DNA of 17,006 nucleotides, from positions 1 through 17,006 of the forward strand of contig CATLZI010000012.1 of assembly GCA_950063125.1 (NCBI GenBank), read 5' to 3'. Below, piece by piece: positions 1-8,189 of the stretch. The DNA comes from an uncultured Porticoccus sp. (GTDB lineage Bacteria; Pseudomonadota; Gammaproteobacteria; Pseudomonadales; Porticoccaceae). The notes beneath the pieces were generated by a model, which saw only the letters and a program-made list of their open reading frames with translations, made no database searches and was not told the origin of the DNA. A program made the position numbers and the translations under genes. Each line of letters begins with the position of its first letter. Within the stretch, counting starts at the first letter, position 1.

Positions 1-20
1 ACCGGGGTGGGGGCAGCATT

Positions 21-1349
21 TTGTTAAAAACGCGAATCATCATATCTGTTCTGCTGCTGATGGCTGGTGTCTGTCAGCCGCTGGCCGCGGCCACGGTGGA
101 TGGTGTTCGGCTGTGGCGCGCCCCTGATCATACGCGACTGGTTTTTGATGTCAGCGGACCGGTCAATCACACCGTTTTTGAGCTTGATAACCCCCGCAGG
201 CTGGTGGTTGATATTGATCAGACCACGCTGAAAACTGCGTTTACCGGGCTGGATCTCTCCACTTCACCTATTGTGGGGATTCGCAGTGGTGTGCATGAAC
301 GGCATCATCTGCGAATTGTGCTGGATCTGAGCGCCTCGGTGAAGCCGCGCAGTTTCACGCTGCTGAAGAACGAGCAATATGGCCATCGGTTGGTCCTGGA
401 CCTCTACGATCGTGAAAAAGAAGAAGCTCGCACCGCCGCAGCTGAATCTGCCAAGCCACCGCCCCAGGGACAGCGGGATGTCATCATTTCGATCGATGCC
501 GGCCACGGGGGAGAGGATCCGGGAGCCCTGGGTCCCAACGGCATTCGTGAAAAAGATGTAGTGATGGCGATCAGTCGCGAGCTAAAAAGGTTATTTGATC
601 AAACACCGGGTTTTAAGGCCCGGCTGGTCAGGGATGGTGATTACTATATTGCACTTCGGGAACGGACGCGCATCTCCCATGAACAACGTGCGGACATGTT
701 TATTTCAATCCACGCGGACGCCTTCACCAAACCTTCGGCCAACGGGGCCTCTGTGTTTGCCCTGTCCCGTCGGGGTGCTACCAGTGAAACGGCCCGCTAT
801 CTGGCCAGTAAGGAAAATCGTGCGGATTTAATCGGTGGTGCCGGTTCGGTCAGCCTCGACGACAAGGATCATCTGCTGGCCAGCGTATTGCTCGACTTGT
901 CCATGACCGCGACCCTCAGCAGCAGTCTGGATGCCGGGACAGAAGTGCTGAAATATATGGGGGGGGTTGCCCGGCTGCATAAAAAGCGTGTGGAGCAGGC
1001 GGGTTTTATGGTGCTTAAATCGCCTGACATTCCTTCAATTCTGGTGGAAACCGGGTTTATCTCCAATCCCCATGAAGCACGCTTGCTGGGTACCCGAGAC
1101 TACCAGCAGAAAATAGCCAGATCGATATATAACGGGATTCACCAGCATTTCAGCAAGGTGCCGCCCTCGGGGACGCTGCTGGCCGCGAGAAAGTCGATGG
1201 GTGAAAATGTCCATGTAATCGCCAGGGGTGATACGCTGTCCGATATCGCCCTGAAGTACAATATTTCCGTCGATGCCTTGCTCCGGCATAACGGACTGAC
1301 CAATACCCGTATCAACATTGGTCAACGCCTTAAAATTCCTTCTTCATAA
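21..1349 (+). CDS. amiB: N-acetylmuramoyl-L-alanine amidase with AMIN and LysM domains
   Basis: Zinc-dependent periplasmic amidase that cuts the amide bond between MurNAc and the stem peptide, separating daughter cells at the septum. The 442-residue protein has a signal peptide (about 1-24, ending LAAA), an AMIN domain (about 26-130) that targets peptidoglycan/septum, a charged linker, an Amidase_3 domain (about 153-375) and a C-terminal LysM domain (about 397-440). Visible zinc ligands are H162 (DAGHGG), E177 (REKD) and H231 (SIHAD); the catalytic glutamate is E343 (VETGF). Residues about 265-305 form the insertion that in AmiB/AmiC family members holds the autoinhibitory helix relieved by EnvC/NlpD-type activators. 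The start is a TTG chosen because it opens directly on a signal peptide; only a G-rich tract precedes it. The upstream gene is cut off (tsaE is usual here). The stop lies 10 bases before mutL. E. coli AmiB lacks the LysM; Vibrio-type AmiB has it. Confidence 0.95.
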   Translation: MLKTRIIISVLLLMAGVCQPLAAATVDGVRLWRAPDHTRLVFDVSGPVNHTVFELDNPRRLVVDIDQTTLKTAFTGLDLSTSPIVGIRSGVHERHHLRIVLDLSASVKPRSFTLLKNEQYGHRLVLDLYDREKEEARTAAAESAKPPPQGQRDVIISIDAGHGGEDPGALGPNGIREKDVVMAISRELKRLFDQTPGFKARLVRDGDYYIALRERTRISHEQRADMFISIHADAFTKPSANGASVFALSRRGATSETARYLASKENRADLIGGAGSVSLDDKDHLLASVLLDLSMTATLSSSLDAGTEVLKYMGGVARLHKKRVEQAGFMVLKSPDIPSILVETGFISNPHEARLLGTRDYQQKIARSIYNGIHQHFSKVPPSGTLLAARKSMGENVHVIARGDTLSDIALKYNISVDALLRHNGLTNTRINIGQRLKIPSS

Positions 1350-1359
1350 GAATCGTTTC

Positions 1360-3156
1360 ATGCCCAAAATACACCTGCTCAGTCCCCGGCTAGCCAACCA
1401 GATTGCTGCCGGCGAAGTGGTTGAACGCCCGGCCTCTGTGATCAAGGAGTTGCTGGAAAACAGTATCGACAGTGGTGCCACTCGCATTGACATCGATGTG
1501 GAGCGGGGCGGCGTCAAGCTGATGAGAGTGCGTGATAACGGTTCCGGGATTGCGTCAGATGACTTGCCGTTGGCGCTCAGTCGGCACGCCACCAGTAAAA
1601 TTGAACAGCTTGATGATCTTGAATCGGTAGCGACTCTGGGTTTTCGCGGCGAGGCTTTGGCCAGTATTTCCTCTGTGTCACGGCTGGCGATTGCCACCAA
1701 TGACCAAGATAGCGGCCCGGGCTGGAAAGCCGAGGCCGAAGGTCGTGATATGGCTGTGAATCTGGCCCCGGTCGCCCATCCACGGGGCACCACGGTTGAG
1801 GTCCGCGACCTGTTCTTTAATACCCCGGCCCGGCGCAAGTTTCTGCGGACCGAGGCCACCGAGTACAAGCGGATTGACGAAGTCCTCCGCAAGCTGGCCC
1901 TGAGTCATTTCGAGATCGATTTTACCCTGCACAATAACGGCAAGGCTGTACACCATTTCCGCGCCACCACCAGTCAGGCAGAGCAGGAACGACGGGTAGC
2001 CGCTATTTGTGGCCCGGCATTTATGGAAAATGCGCTCTATCTTGATCTGGAGGCCGCCGGGTTGCGACTCTGGGGCTGGGTGGGCTTGCCAACGTTCTCA
2101 CGCAGTCAGGGGGATCTTCAGTACTTCTACGTCAATGGTCGCAGTATCCGCGATAAGCTGGTCACCCATGCGGTGCGTCAGGCCTATCGGGATGTGATGT
2201 ACCAGGGACGCCACCCGGCGTTTGTCCTCTATCTGGAGGCGAATCCCGCAGAGATTGATGTCAATGTACATCCCACCAAGCACGAGGTGCGTTTTCGCGA
2301 CAGTCGGACAGTACACGATTTCCTGTTTCGCAGCCTGCACCGTGCGATCGCGGATATCCGGCCCGGTGATACTCCGGCTGCACAGGTTGCCATAGCTGAG
2401 CAAGCGCCCGGTGAGCCCCATTGGCGCACACCGGTTGAACAATCGGCAATGGGCTTTTCGGCACAGCAAACGTTCGGGACCAGAGAGGTGGCAGAGCCCA
2501 TGACCGCCTACGTTCCCGGGACTGAGTGGCAGGACAAGCAGCTACATCCTGAATCCGAATCGGACGGCTCCTCCCCCCCTTTGGGTTACGCTATCGCCCA
2601 ACTGAAGGGAATTTATATTCTGGCCGAGAATGCAGAGGGGCTGGTACTGGTCGATATGCATGCGGCCCATGAGCGAATTACCTACGAGCGCATGAAGCAG
2701 GCCTTTGATGCTCAGGCACTTGTCTCCCAGCCCTTGTTGGTGCCGATTACCCTGGCGCTAAGCCAGTCAGAGGCCGACGGGGCAGATGAGCACTCGGCGC
2801 TGTTTGAAAATCTGGGTTTTTTACTCCAGAGAGCCGGTCCGGAAAGCATGATTGTGCGGCGGGTGCCCGCCATGCTCCGCGATGCCGATGTCGAGCCGCT
2901 AGTGAGAGACGTGCTGTCTGATCTCCTGAAGCACGGTAGCAGTGATCGTATTCGGCAGCATCTGGATGAGATCATGTCGACGATGGCCTGCCATTCCTCG
3001 GTACGGGCCAACCGCAAACTGAGTATTACCGAAATGAATGCCCTGTTGCGCGATATGGAGGCCACAGAGCGCAGTGGTCAGTGTAACCATGGCCGACCCA
3101 CCTGGACGCAGATGTCACTGGATGCGCTGGATCGACTTTTTTTAAGGGGGCGCTAG
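1360..3156 (+). CDS. mutL: DNA mismatch repair protein MutL (endonuclease type)
   Basis: ATPase that links mismatch recognition by MutS to strand incision. The N-terminal GHKL ATPase (about 1-330) shows ENS (Mg ligand N34, general base E30), DNGSGI at 59-64 and GFRGEAL at 94-100. A variable proline-rich linker follows (about 345-410), then the C-terminal dimerisation domain. That domain carries [12 protein letters not shown] at 432-443, ACHSSVR at 543-549 and CNHGRP at 575-580. These match the metal-binding motifs of nicking MutL proteins, absent in MutH-dependent E. coli MutL. The start chosen is the ATG giving MPKIHLLSP, which aligns with the family; the longer open frame begins with a TTG inside amiB and adds 14 unconserved residues. 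The length is 598 residues, close to the usual 600-635. It lies 10 bases after amiB and is probably co-transcribed with it. Confidence 0.97.
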   Translation: MPKIHLLSPRLANQIAAGEVVERPASVIKELLENSIDSGATRIDIDVERGGVKLMRVRDNGSGIASDDLPLALSRHATSKIEQLDDLESVATLGFRGEALASISSVSRLAIATNDQDSGPGWKAEAEGRDMAVNLAPVAHPRGTTVEVRDLFFNTPARRKFLRTEATEYKRIDEVLRKLALSHFEIDFTLHNNGKAVHHFRATTSQAEQERRVAAICGPAFMENALYLDLEAAGLRLWGWVGLPTFSRSQGDLQYFYVNGRSIRDKLVTHAVRQAYRDVMYQGRHPAFVLYLEANPAEIDVNVHPTKHEVRFRDSRTVHDFLFRSLHRAIADIRPGDTPAAQVAIAEQAPGEPHWRTPVEQSAMGFSAQQTFGTREVAEPMTAYVPGTEWQDKQLHPESESDGSSPPLGYAIAQLKGIYILAENAEGLVLVDMHAAHERITYERMKQAFDAQALVSQPLLVPITLALSQSEADGADEHSALFENLGFLLQRAGPESMIVRRVPAMLRDADVEPLVRDVLSDLLKHGSSDRIRQHLDEIMSTMACHSSVRANRKLSITEMNALLRDMEATERSGQCNHGRPTWTQMSLDALDRLFLRGR

Positions 3157-3159
3157 CCT

Positions 3160-3585
3160 ATGATCCGGACAATCGGAAATATTTTGTGGTTTGTGCTCGG
3201 CGGTCTGGTGATGGGGCTTGCCTGGTGGTTGATCGGCCTGCTCGCCTTTATCACGATTGTCGGGATTCCCTGGGGTAGATCCTGTCTGGTGATTGGCCAA
3301 TTTACGATGTGGCCCTTTGGCCGTGAGGCGATCAGTCGCAGCGAACTCCGCCAGCGGGAAGATATTGGCACAGGTTTGCTGGGCCTGCTCGGCAATGTGA
3401 TCTGGTTTCTGCTGGCGGGATTCTGGTTGGCGGTTGCCCATATCATGGTAGCGTTGGCGCTTTTTCTCACCATTATCGGTATTCCATTCGGGATTCAGCA
3501 CCTGAAACTGGCCGGCATTGCCCTGGCTCCGGTCGGAAAAACAATTGTTTTCAGTGATGTCGCCAATGCGGCAAGATCGAGATAG
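3160..3585 (+). CDS. YccF-domain inner membrane protein
   Basis: Small 141-residue integral membrane protein of the YccF (DUF307) family; its biochemical role is not established. The sequence is an internal duplication: two hydrophobic repeats (about 7-45 and 78-115) each run IWF...(G/A)...AFITIVGIPWG or ALFLTIIGIPFG, with GIPWG at 35-39 and GIPFG at 107-111, a family signature. A short polar stretch (about 55-72, rich in Arg and Glu) joins them. The start codon lies 3 bases after the mutL stop, with a strong AAGGGGG ribosome site at 3144-3150 inside the mutL end, so it is probably translated from the amiB-mutL message. Its length is close to E. coli YccF (148). Downstream it converges on the RND pump gene, 106 bases away. 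Confidence 0.88.
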   Translation: MIRTIGNILWFVLGGLVMGLAWWLIGLLAFITIVGIPWGRSCLVIGQFTMWPFGREAISRSELRQREDIGTGLLGLLGNVIWFLLAGFWLAVAHIMVALALFLTIIGIPFGIQHLKLAGIALAPVGKTIVFSDVANAARSR

Positions 3586-3664
3586 TCTGAAAAGTCACCC
3601 GGAATCTTTTTGAAACCTGATATGAAACAACCACGGCTGTCAGATGCCAGGTTTGGTGCTTGCC

Positions 3665-3684
3665 AAGTGACAGTGCGCTTTTTT
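3665..3684 (+). terminator. Weak possible terminator after yccF
   Basis: A short stem AAGTG/CGCTT (one G-T wobble, 6-base loop) runs directly into a T6 tract at 3679-3684, between the convergent yccF and RND genes. The stem is only 5 bp, so this is a marginal call; the only support is position and the T tract. Confidence 0.25.
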
Positions 3685-3691
3685 AACGGCA

Positions 3692-6600
3692 TCAGTGACT
3701 GGGGTTTTTGTCCAGCTCGTGATCCAGTTTCTGGGACACAAAGCCCGGTCCCCGGGAAAACCCTCCCAGCAAATTGTAGGCGACCGGCAGCACAAACAGT
3801 GTGAAGACGGTGGCAAATGCCACGCCACAGAAAAGTGTAATCCCCAGTACTTGCCGGGTTTCAGCGCCGGCGCCAAAAGACAGAATCAGGGGCACTGAAC
3901 CGGCAACAGTGGTAATACTGGTCATCAGGATTGGCCGCAAACGAACGCGTGCTGCTTCGGTAATTGCAGCTTTTACCGAAGCCCCTCGATCCCTTGCCTG
4001 ATTGGCAAATTCTACGATGAGAATACCGTTTTTTGCCGCCAGCCCCACCAGCATAATCAGGCCAATCTGGCTGTAGAGATTGAGTGTATTGCCGGTGGCC
4101 CAGAGCCCGAGCAATCCGCCGGCGATTGCCATTGGCACCGTGAGCACAATAATAAAGGGATTGACGTAGCTCTCGAACTGGGCCGCCAGCACCAGAAACA
4201 TCACGATAACCCCCAGTACGAAGGTGAAATAGGTGGCACTGCCGGAGGTTTTGTAATCCAGGGAGCGGCCTTTGTAATCCACGATGGCGTATTCCGGTAA
4301 GTGCTCGTCAACCAGCTTCTCCAGATACCGCAGCCCATCGCCCAGCGGCAGTCGATCTTCAAGGTTGGCATCAATGGTAATGGCGCGATTGCGGTTGTAG
4401 CGATTGAGGGTTTTGGAATCGGCAAATTCTCTCAATGACACCAGATTGGACAGGGGGATCAGCTGTTCCGAGCGGTCGGAGCGAACGTAGATATTGGTGA
4501 GGTCACCCGGACTGTTCTGTTGGTCGCGCTTGCCCTCAATCATCACGTCGTACTCTTCTCCTGTATCGATATAGGTGGTGATCCGCCGCGAAGCCAGCAT
4601 GCTTTCCAGTGTACGGCCGATACTTTGTACCGATACGCCCAACTCTGCAGCCCGGTCATAATCAATCAATACCTGAACCTGCGGGCTGGTCTCCTTGTAG
4701 TCACTGTCAATATCGGTGAAGCCGGGGTTGTTCTTCTGCAACTCGGCAAACAGGATATCGCGCCAGGCAGCCAGTTCCTGATAGGTGCCCCCGGCAAGTA
4801 CAAACTGCAGTGGTTTTGCGGTTCGGCTGCCGATTCCCTGTCGCATGATCGGATGAATTGTCACCCCTGCCAGATCCGCTGTTTGCAGACGAATTTCCGC
4901 CATAATATCCCAGGCAGAGCGCCGGCTATCCCAGTCACCCAGCACGACAATGACCATCCCGGTATTGAAGGCATCCCGAGGTGCGCGAATCAGGATTCGT
5001 TCAGCCTCACCAGTTTCCGCCAGCGGCATCAGTCGATGTTCGATCTCTTCCATGTACGCTTTGGTATAGGCGTAGCTGGCACCTTCAGGCCCCTTGACCA
5101 TGATGAAAAACGCACCGCGATCTTCCTTGGGGGCATATTCATTGGGGATCTGATTAACCAACAGGACACAGAGTCCAATGATGGCGACAAAGATTGCGAT
5201 CACCAGATAGGGTTTTTCAATGGCCGCATCTACCGAATGTCCGTAGTGACCTTTTAACCGGTTAAAAAAACTGTCGACCTTCCGAACCAGCAAAGTGGGT
5301 TTTCCTGTCGGTTTCAGCACCAGTGACGCCAGCACCGGCGAGAGCGTCAGTGCCACCAGGCTTGAAAAACCCACCGCGGCGCTCATGGTCAGGGCAAATT
5401 CGGAAAACAGTCGACCCATGTCGCCTTCGAGAATGGCGATCGGGGCAAATACCGCGATGAGTACCAGCGTTGTGGCAATCACCGCAAAACCCACCTGGCG
5501 GGTTCCCCGATAAGCAGCGACGATGGCGGATTCACCGTATTCTTCCATTCGCCGATGGATGTTCTCCAGCACGACAATGGCGTCATCCACCACCAGCCCG
5601 ATGGCCAGGACCATGGCAAGCAGTGTCAGCAGGTTGACGGTAAAGCCCATGGCCATCAATACAATAAAAGTCGCAATCAGTGAGACGGGCACCGTTACTG
5701 CCGGAACCAGCATGGCCCGGGCGCTACCGAGAAACAGATAGATGATGAAAATCACCAGCGCAATGGCGATAGCCAGTGTCTTGTAAACTTCATTGATGGC
5801 CTTTTCAATAAACACCGAGGTGTCATAACTCTGCTGAATCGACATGCCCTCGGGCAGTGTTTTGTTGAGTCGCTCTGCCTCGGCCTTTGCGGCACGGGAA
5901 ACTTCCATGGTGTTGGCTGTGGATTGTTTGGTAATGCCAAGTCCGACCATGGTTTCACCGTTGCCCCGAAACAGGGTGCGGTATTCCTCGGTTCCCCGCT
6001 CCACGGTGCCCACATCGTGCAGTCGCACCAGGTGGCCATTTTCCCCGCGTTTCAGCACCAGTTGACTGAAATCCTCGGCTGTCCTGAATACCCGTTCCAC
6101 GCGGACGGTGAATTCCTGATCCACGGATTCGATTTTGCCTGCCGGGAGCTCTACATTTTCAGACCGCAGTGCTGATTCCACATCCGCTGAGGTCAGGTCG
6201 TGAGCGGCCAGCTTGATGCGATCCAGCCAGATACGCATGGCGAAACTCTGACCCCCGCCCACTCTTACCAGTGCCACGCCATCGAGTACTGAAAAACGAT
6301 CCGTCAGGTAGCGCTCGGCATAATCGGTCAGTTCCGGTATGGAGAGACGGTCACTGGTGAGGTTGAGCCACATGATGACGTCTTCGTTGGAATCGATTTT
6401 CTCCACATCGGGAAGGTCGGCTTCTTCGGGAAGATCCTCGAGAATGCGTGACACCCGATCACGCACATCATTGGCAGCTGCATCAATATCGCGGGAGAGG
6501 TTAAATTCAATATTGATTCTCGATTCGCCGTCCGAGCTGTTGGACTCAATAAACTTGATACCTTCGAGGCCGGAGATCCGGTCTTCAATCAATTGCGTGA

Positions 6601-6787
6601 TACGGGTTTCCACTACGCTGGCAGCGGCGCCGGGGTATTTGGTCTGGATAGAGACAATCGGTGAATCGATATCGGGGTACTCTCGCAGTGGCAGGCGCTC
6701 GAAGGCGATCGTGCCGAAAGCCACTAGCAGCAGCGAAATGACAGAGGCAAAAACCGGGCGCCTGATGCTGATATCGGAGAGAAACAT
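3692..6787 (-). CDS. RND (HAE1-type) multidrug efflux permease
   Basis: Inner-membrane proton/drug antiporter of the AcrB/MexB superfamily that exports substrates through an adaptor and an outer-membrane channel. At 1031 residues it has the family's full length. It shows the N-terminal TM1 (about 10-30, with SIRRPVFA), the first large periplasmic loop (about 31-335), a TM block (about 336-540), a second periplasmic loop (about 555-855) and a final TM block. Proton-relay residues are present: the Asp pair D401-D402 in GLVVDDAIVVLENIHR and the TM10 lysine K919 in LAAKNGILIVEF. The start follows the adaptor stop by 5 bases with no good ribosome site, which suggests translational coupling. No outer-membrane channel gene is adjacent, so it probably uses a TolC-like protein encoded elsewhere. 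Substrates cannot be read from the sequence. Confidence 0.95.
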   Translation of the reverse strand: MFLSDISIRRPVFASVISLLLVAFGTIAFERLPLREYPDIDSPIVSIQTKYPGAAASVVETRITQLIEDRISGLEGIKFIESNSSDGESRINIEFNLSRDIDAAANDVRDRVSRILEDLPEEADLPDVEKIDSNEDVIMWLNLTSDRLSIPELTDYAERYLTDRFSVLDGVALVRVGGGQSFAMRIWLDRIKLAAHDLTSADVESALRSENVELPAGKIESVDQEFTVRVERVFRTAEDFSQLVLKRGENGHLVRLHDVGTVERGTEEYRTLFRGNGETMVGLGITKQSTANTMEVSRAAKAEAERLNKTLPEGMSIQQSYDTSVFIEKAINEVYKTLAIAIALVIFIIYLFLGSARAMLVPAVTVPVSLIATFIVLMAMGFTVNLLTLLAMVLAIGLVVDDAIVVLENIHRRMEEYGESAIVAAYRGTRQVGFAVIATTLVLIAVFAPIAILEGDMGRLFSEFALTMSAAVGFSSLVALTLSPVLASLVLKPTGKPTLLVRKVDSFFNRLKGHYGHSVDAAIEKPYLVIAIFVAIIGLCVLLVNQIPNEYAPKEDRGAFFIMVKGPEGASYAYTKAYMEEIEHRLMPLAETGEAERILIRAPRDAFNTGMVIVVLGDWDSRRSAWDIMAEIRLQTADLAGVTIHPIMRQGIGSRTAKPLQFVLAGGTYQELAAWRDILFAELQKNNPGFTDIDSDYKETSPQVQVLIDYDRAAELGVSVQSIGRTLESMLASRRITTYIDTGEEYDVMIEGKRDQQNSPGDLTNIYVRSDRSEQLIPLSNLVSLREFADSKTLNRYNRNRAITIDANLEDRLPLGDGLRYLEKLVDEHLPEYAIVDYKGRSLDYKTSGSATYFTFVLGVIVMFLVLAAQFESYVNPFIIVLTVPMAIAGGLLGLWATGNTLNLYSQIGLIMLVGLAAKNGILIVEFANQARDRGASVKAAITEAARVRLRPILMTSITTVAGSVPLILSFGAGAETRQVLGITLFCGVAFATVFTLFVLPVAYNLLGGFSRGPGFVSQKLDHELDKNPSH

Positions 6788-6792
6788 GGTAT

Positions 6793-7878
6793 TCAGTCTG
6801 TCTTGTCAGAGGGCGAGTTCTGTTGCCGGAGCAGCTCGCCCAGGGATTCGTTGCCTTTCTGTTCGGCAACAATATGGACCGCTGTGCCGTCATTGAGGCG
6901 CATGGTGCCGTGCGTAACCACCAGTTCTCCGGCCTCAATTCCCGAGATGACGGCGATAGCCCCCGGGCGGCGGGGCCCGGTGACCAGTTTGCGTTTCACC
7001 ACCCGGGCGGGCTCGGCGGTGGTATTAACCACAAAGGCAAACTGGTTGAATCCCTCCTGGATCAGGGATTCCTCGGAAATCATGAGCCGCTCCTGTGGCG
7101 GCTTTTGTAATACCACTGTGACCAGCATGCCGGGTTTCAGCTTGCGCTGTTCGTTGGGCAGCAGGGCTCTGACCATCACTGCCCGGGTAACGGGGTCGAC
7201 CCTTGAGTCGATACTCGCCACTTCACCTTCAACCTGTTGGTTGTCCAGCTCCGGTGCTTTTGCTGTGATTTTCATACCGGGACGAAGGCTGCTGAGAAAG
7301 AGGGCAGGTACGGACATATCAAGTTTCATGATGCTGTCGTCGTCCAGCGTGGTAACGCTGTTTCCCGGAGTGATCAGCTGACCGACACTGATCTGCCTCA
7401 ATCCGACGACCCCATCAAAAGGGGCCAGAATCAGGCGGTCTGCCAACCTCGACCGGGTAGCATTGAGCTTTGCTTTGGCCGTTTCAAAGGCCGCCCGCCT
7501 TTCATCCAGCAGTGATTCCGTGGACAGTTTTGCATTGACCAGCGATTGAATGCGCTGATATTGTCGCTCGGCTTCCTTGACGGTTGAAAGTGCCTCTTCA
7601 AGCTGTGCTTGCTCCTCTGCACTGGCCATTTCCACCAGCACATCGCCCGCATTGACCCGCTGGCCATCGTCAAAGTGGATCGCCGTGATTGTTTCCGTGA
7701 CGGTGGAGGAGAGCGTGACGGCCTCATTGGCTTTCAGGGTGCCGATGGCTTCTATTTTTTCGGAGAGTGGTTCGGTGGCCGCGGCCTTGACGAACACGGG
7801 AACTGCTGCCGGGGCAGCGAAAATGCCGAGTGGCAAGCTGTATAGGGAAAGGGCAAAAAAAATTGCCTTGAAGTGCAT
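6793..7878 (-). CDS. RND efflux periplasmic adaptor (membrane fusion protein)
   Basis: Periplasmic adaptor that links the adjacent RND permease to an outer-membrane channel. With the chosen start it is 361 residues: signal peptide about 1-21 (hydrophobic, ending GIFA-AP, no lipobox cysteine, so probably a soluble or tethered rather than lipidated adaptor), lipoyl half-motifs around 55-85 and 148-180, a coiled-coil hairpin about 88-145 rich in Glu, Ala and Lys, a beta-barrel about 185-260 and a membrane-proximal domain to about 345. The open frame extends 52 codons further upstream, but the start giving MHFKAIFF is preferred: AAGGA (7886-7890, read on the minus strand) lies 7 bases ahead of it and it opens on the signal peptide. 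It forms an operon with the permease (5-base gap). Confidence 0.93.
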   Translation of the reverse strand: MHFKAIFFALSLYSLPLGIFAAPAAVPVFVKAAATEPLSEKIEAIGTLKANEAVTLSSTVTETITAIHFDDGQRVNAGDVLVEMASAEEQAQLEEALSTVKEAERQYQRIQSLVNAKLSTESLLDERRAAFETAKAKLNATRSRLADRLILAPFDGVVGLRQISVGQLITPGNSVTTLDDDSIMKLDMSVPALFLSSLRPGMKITAKAPELDNQQVEGEVASIDSRVDPVTRAVMVRALLPNEQRKLKPGMLVTVVLQKPPQERLMISEESLIQEGFNQFAFVVNTTAEPARVVKRKLVTGPRRPGAIAVISGIEAGELVVTHGTMRLNDGTAVHIVAEQKGNESLGELLRQQNSPSDKTD

Positions 7879-7962
7879 GCGGAGATCCTTGATTGCTACT
7901 CGGATATCAGCCGGTTTCCCAGCTGTTCGATTCCTGAATAAGTGACAGTATTCTGCCTTGGG

Positions 7963-7991
7963 AATATGACAGTCGGGGGAAACCCTGCCAA
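7963..7991 (-). promoter_or_regulatory. Candidate promoter of the efflux operon
   Basis: On the minus strand TTGGCA (7991-7986, 5 of 6 to the -35 consensus) is followed after exactly 17 bases by CATATT (7968-7963, 4 of 6 to the -10). Transcription would start near 7956, giving a leader of about 78 bases before the adaptor start codon at 7878. The direct repeat TGACAGT overlaps the -10, a position suited to an operator. Confidence 0.45.
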
Positions 7992-8055
7992 TGGAAACTG
8001 GTGGTTTTTCTGGTGATATCCGCGCAGACGGCAATGTTTTATTCCCCAGAATTTT

Positions 8056-8071
8056 TATTAACCCGTTAATA
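8056..8071. repeat. Perfect inverted repeat, possible operator
   Basis: TATTAAC-CC-GTTAATA is a perfect 7-bp inverted repeat with a 2-base centre, in the gap upstream of the efflux operon and about 65 bases beyond its candidate -35. The size and symmetry resemble binding sites of dimeric repressors, but no cognate regulator is in the window. Confidence 0.5.
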
Positions 8072-8189
8072 CGGCCCTACTAAAGATCCATGAATTACTT
8101 ATATTTCAGTTCCCCAGTCAGTAGAGCGGGGTGTTGCCTGGCAGAATTTGTTATCGTTACACACCTTAAGTGAAGCAGCCAGAATATGT

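Larger units (their letters stand above)
7879..8189. other. Intergenic regulatory region upstream of the efflux operon
   Basis: A 311-base stretch without a credible gene. Read on the minus strand it lies between the AhpA-like gene and the adaptor gene. It holds a candidate sigma70-like promoter (7963-7991), two copies of TGACAGT each preceded by GAATA (7936-7949 and 7962-7973) and a perfect 7-bp inverted repeat at 8056-8071. I see no convincing terminator for the AhpA-like gene and no regulator gene, although RND operons often have a linked TetR, LysR or MarR gene. Confidence 0.7.

Noticed and set aside
1..27. Frame reading TGVGAAFC then TAA, perhaps the tail of tsaE overlapping amiB
   Set aside because: tsaE is commonly upstream of amiB, but eight codons carry no recognisable signature, so no feature was called.
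4520..5257. Long plus-strand open frame (245 codons) opposite the RND permease
   Set aside because: It is fully inside a conserved gene on the other strand with no start signal and no recognisable domain; a shadow frame.
7879..8034. 52-codon upstream extension of the RND adaptor
   Set aside because: It would bury the signal peptide, while the internal ATG at 7878 has a well-spaced AAGGA.
8100..8189. Terminator for the AhpA-like gene
   Set aside because: Reading the minus strand after the stop I find no GC-rich stem followed by a T tract.
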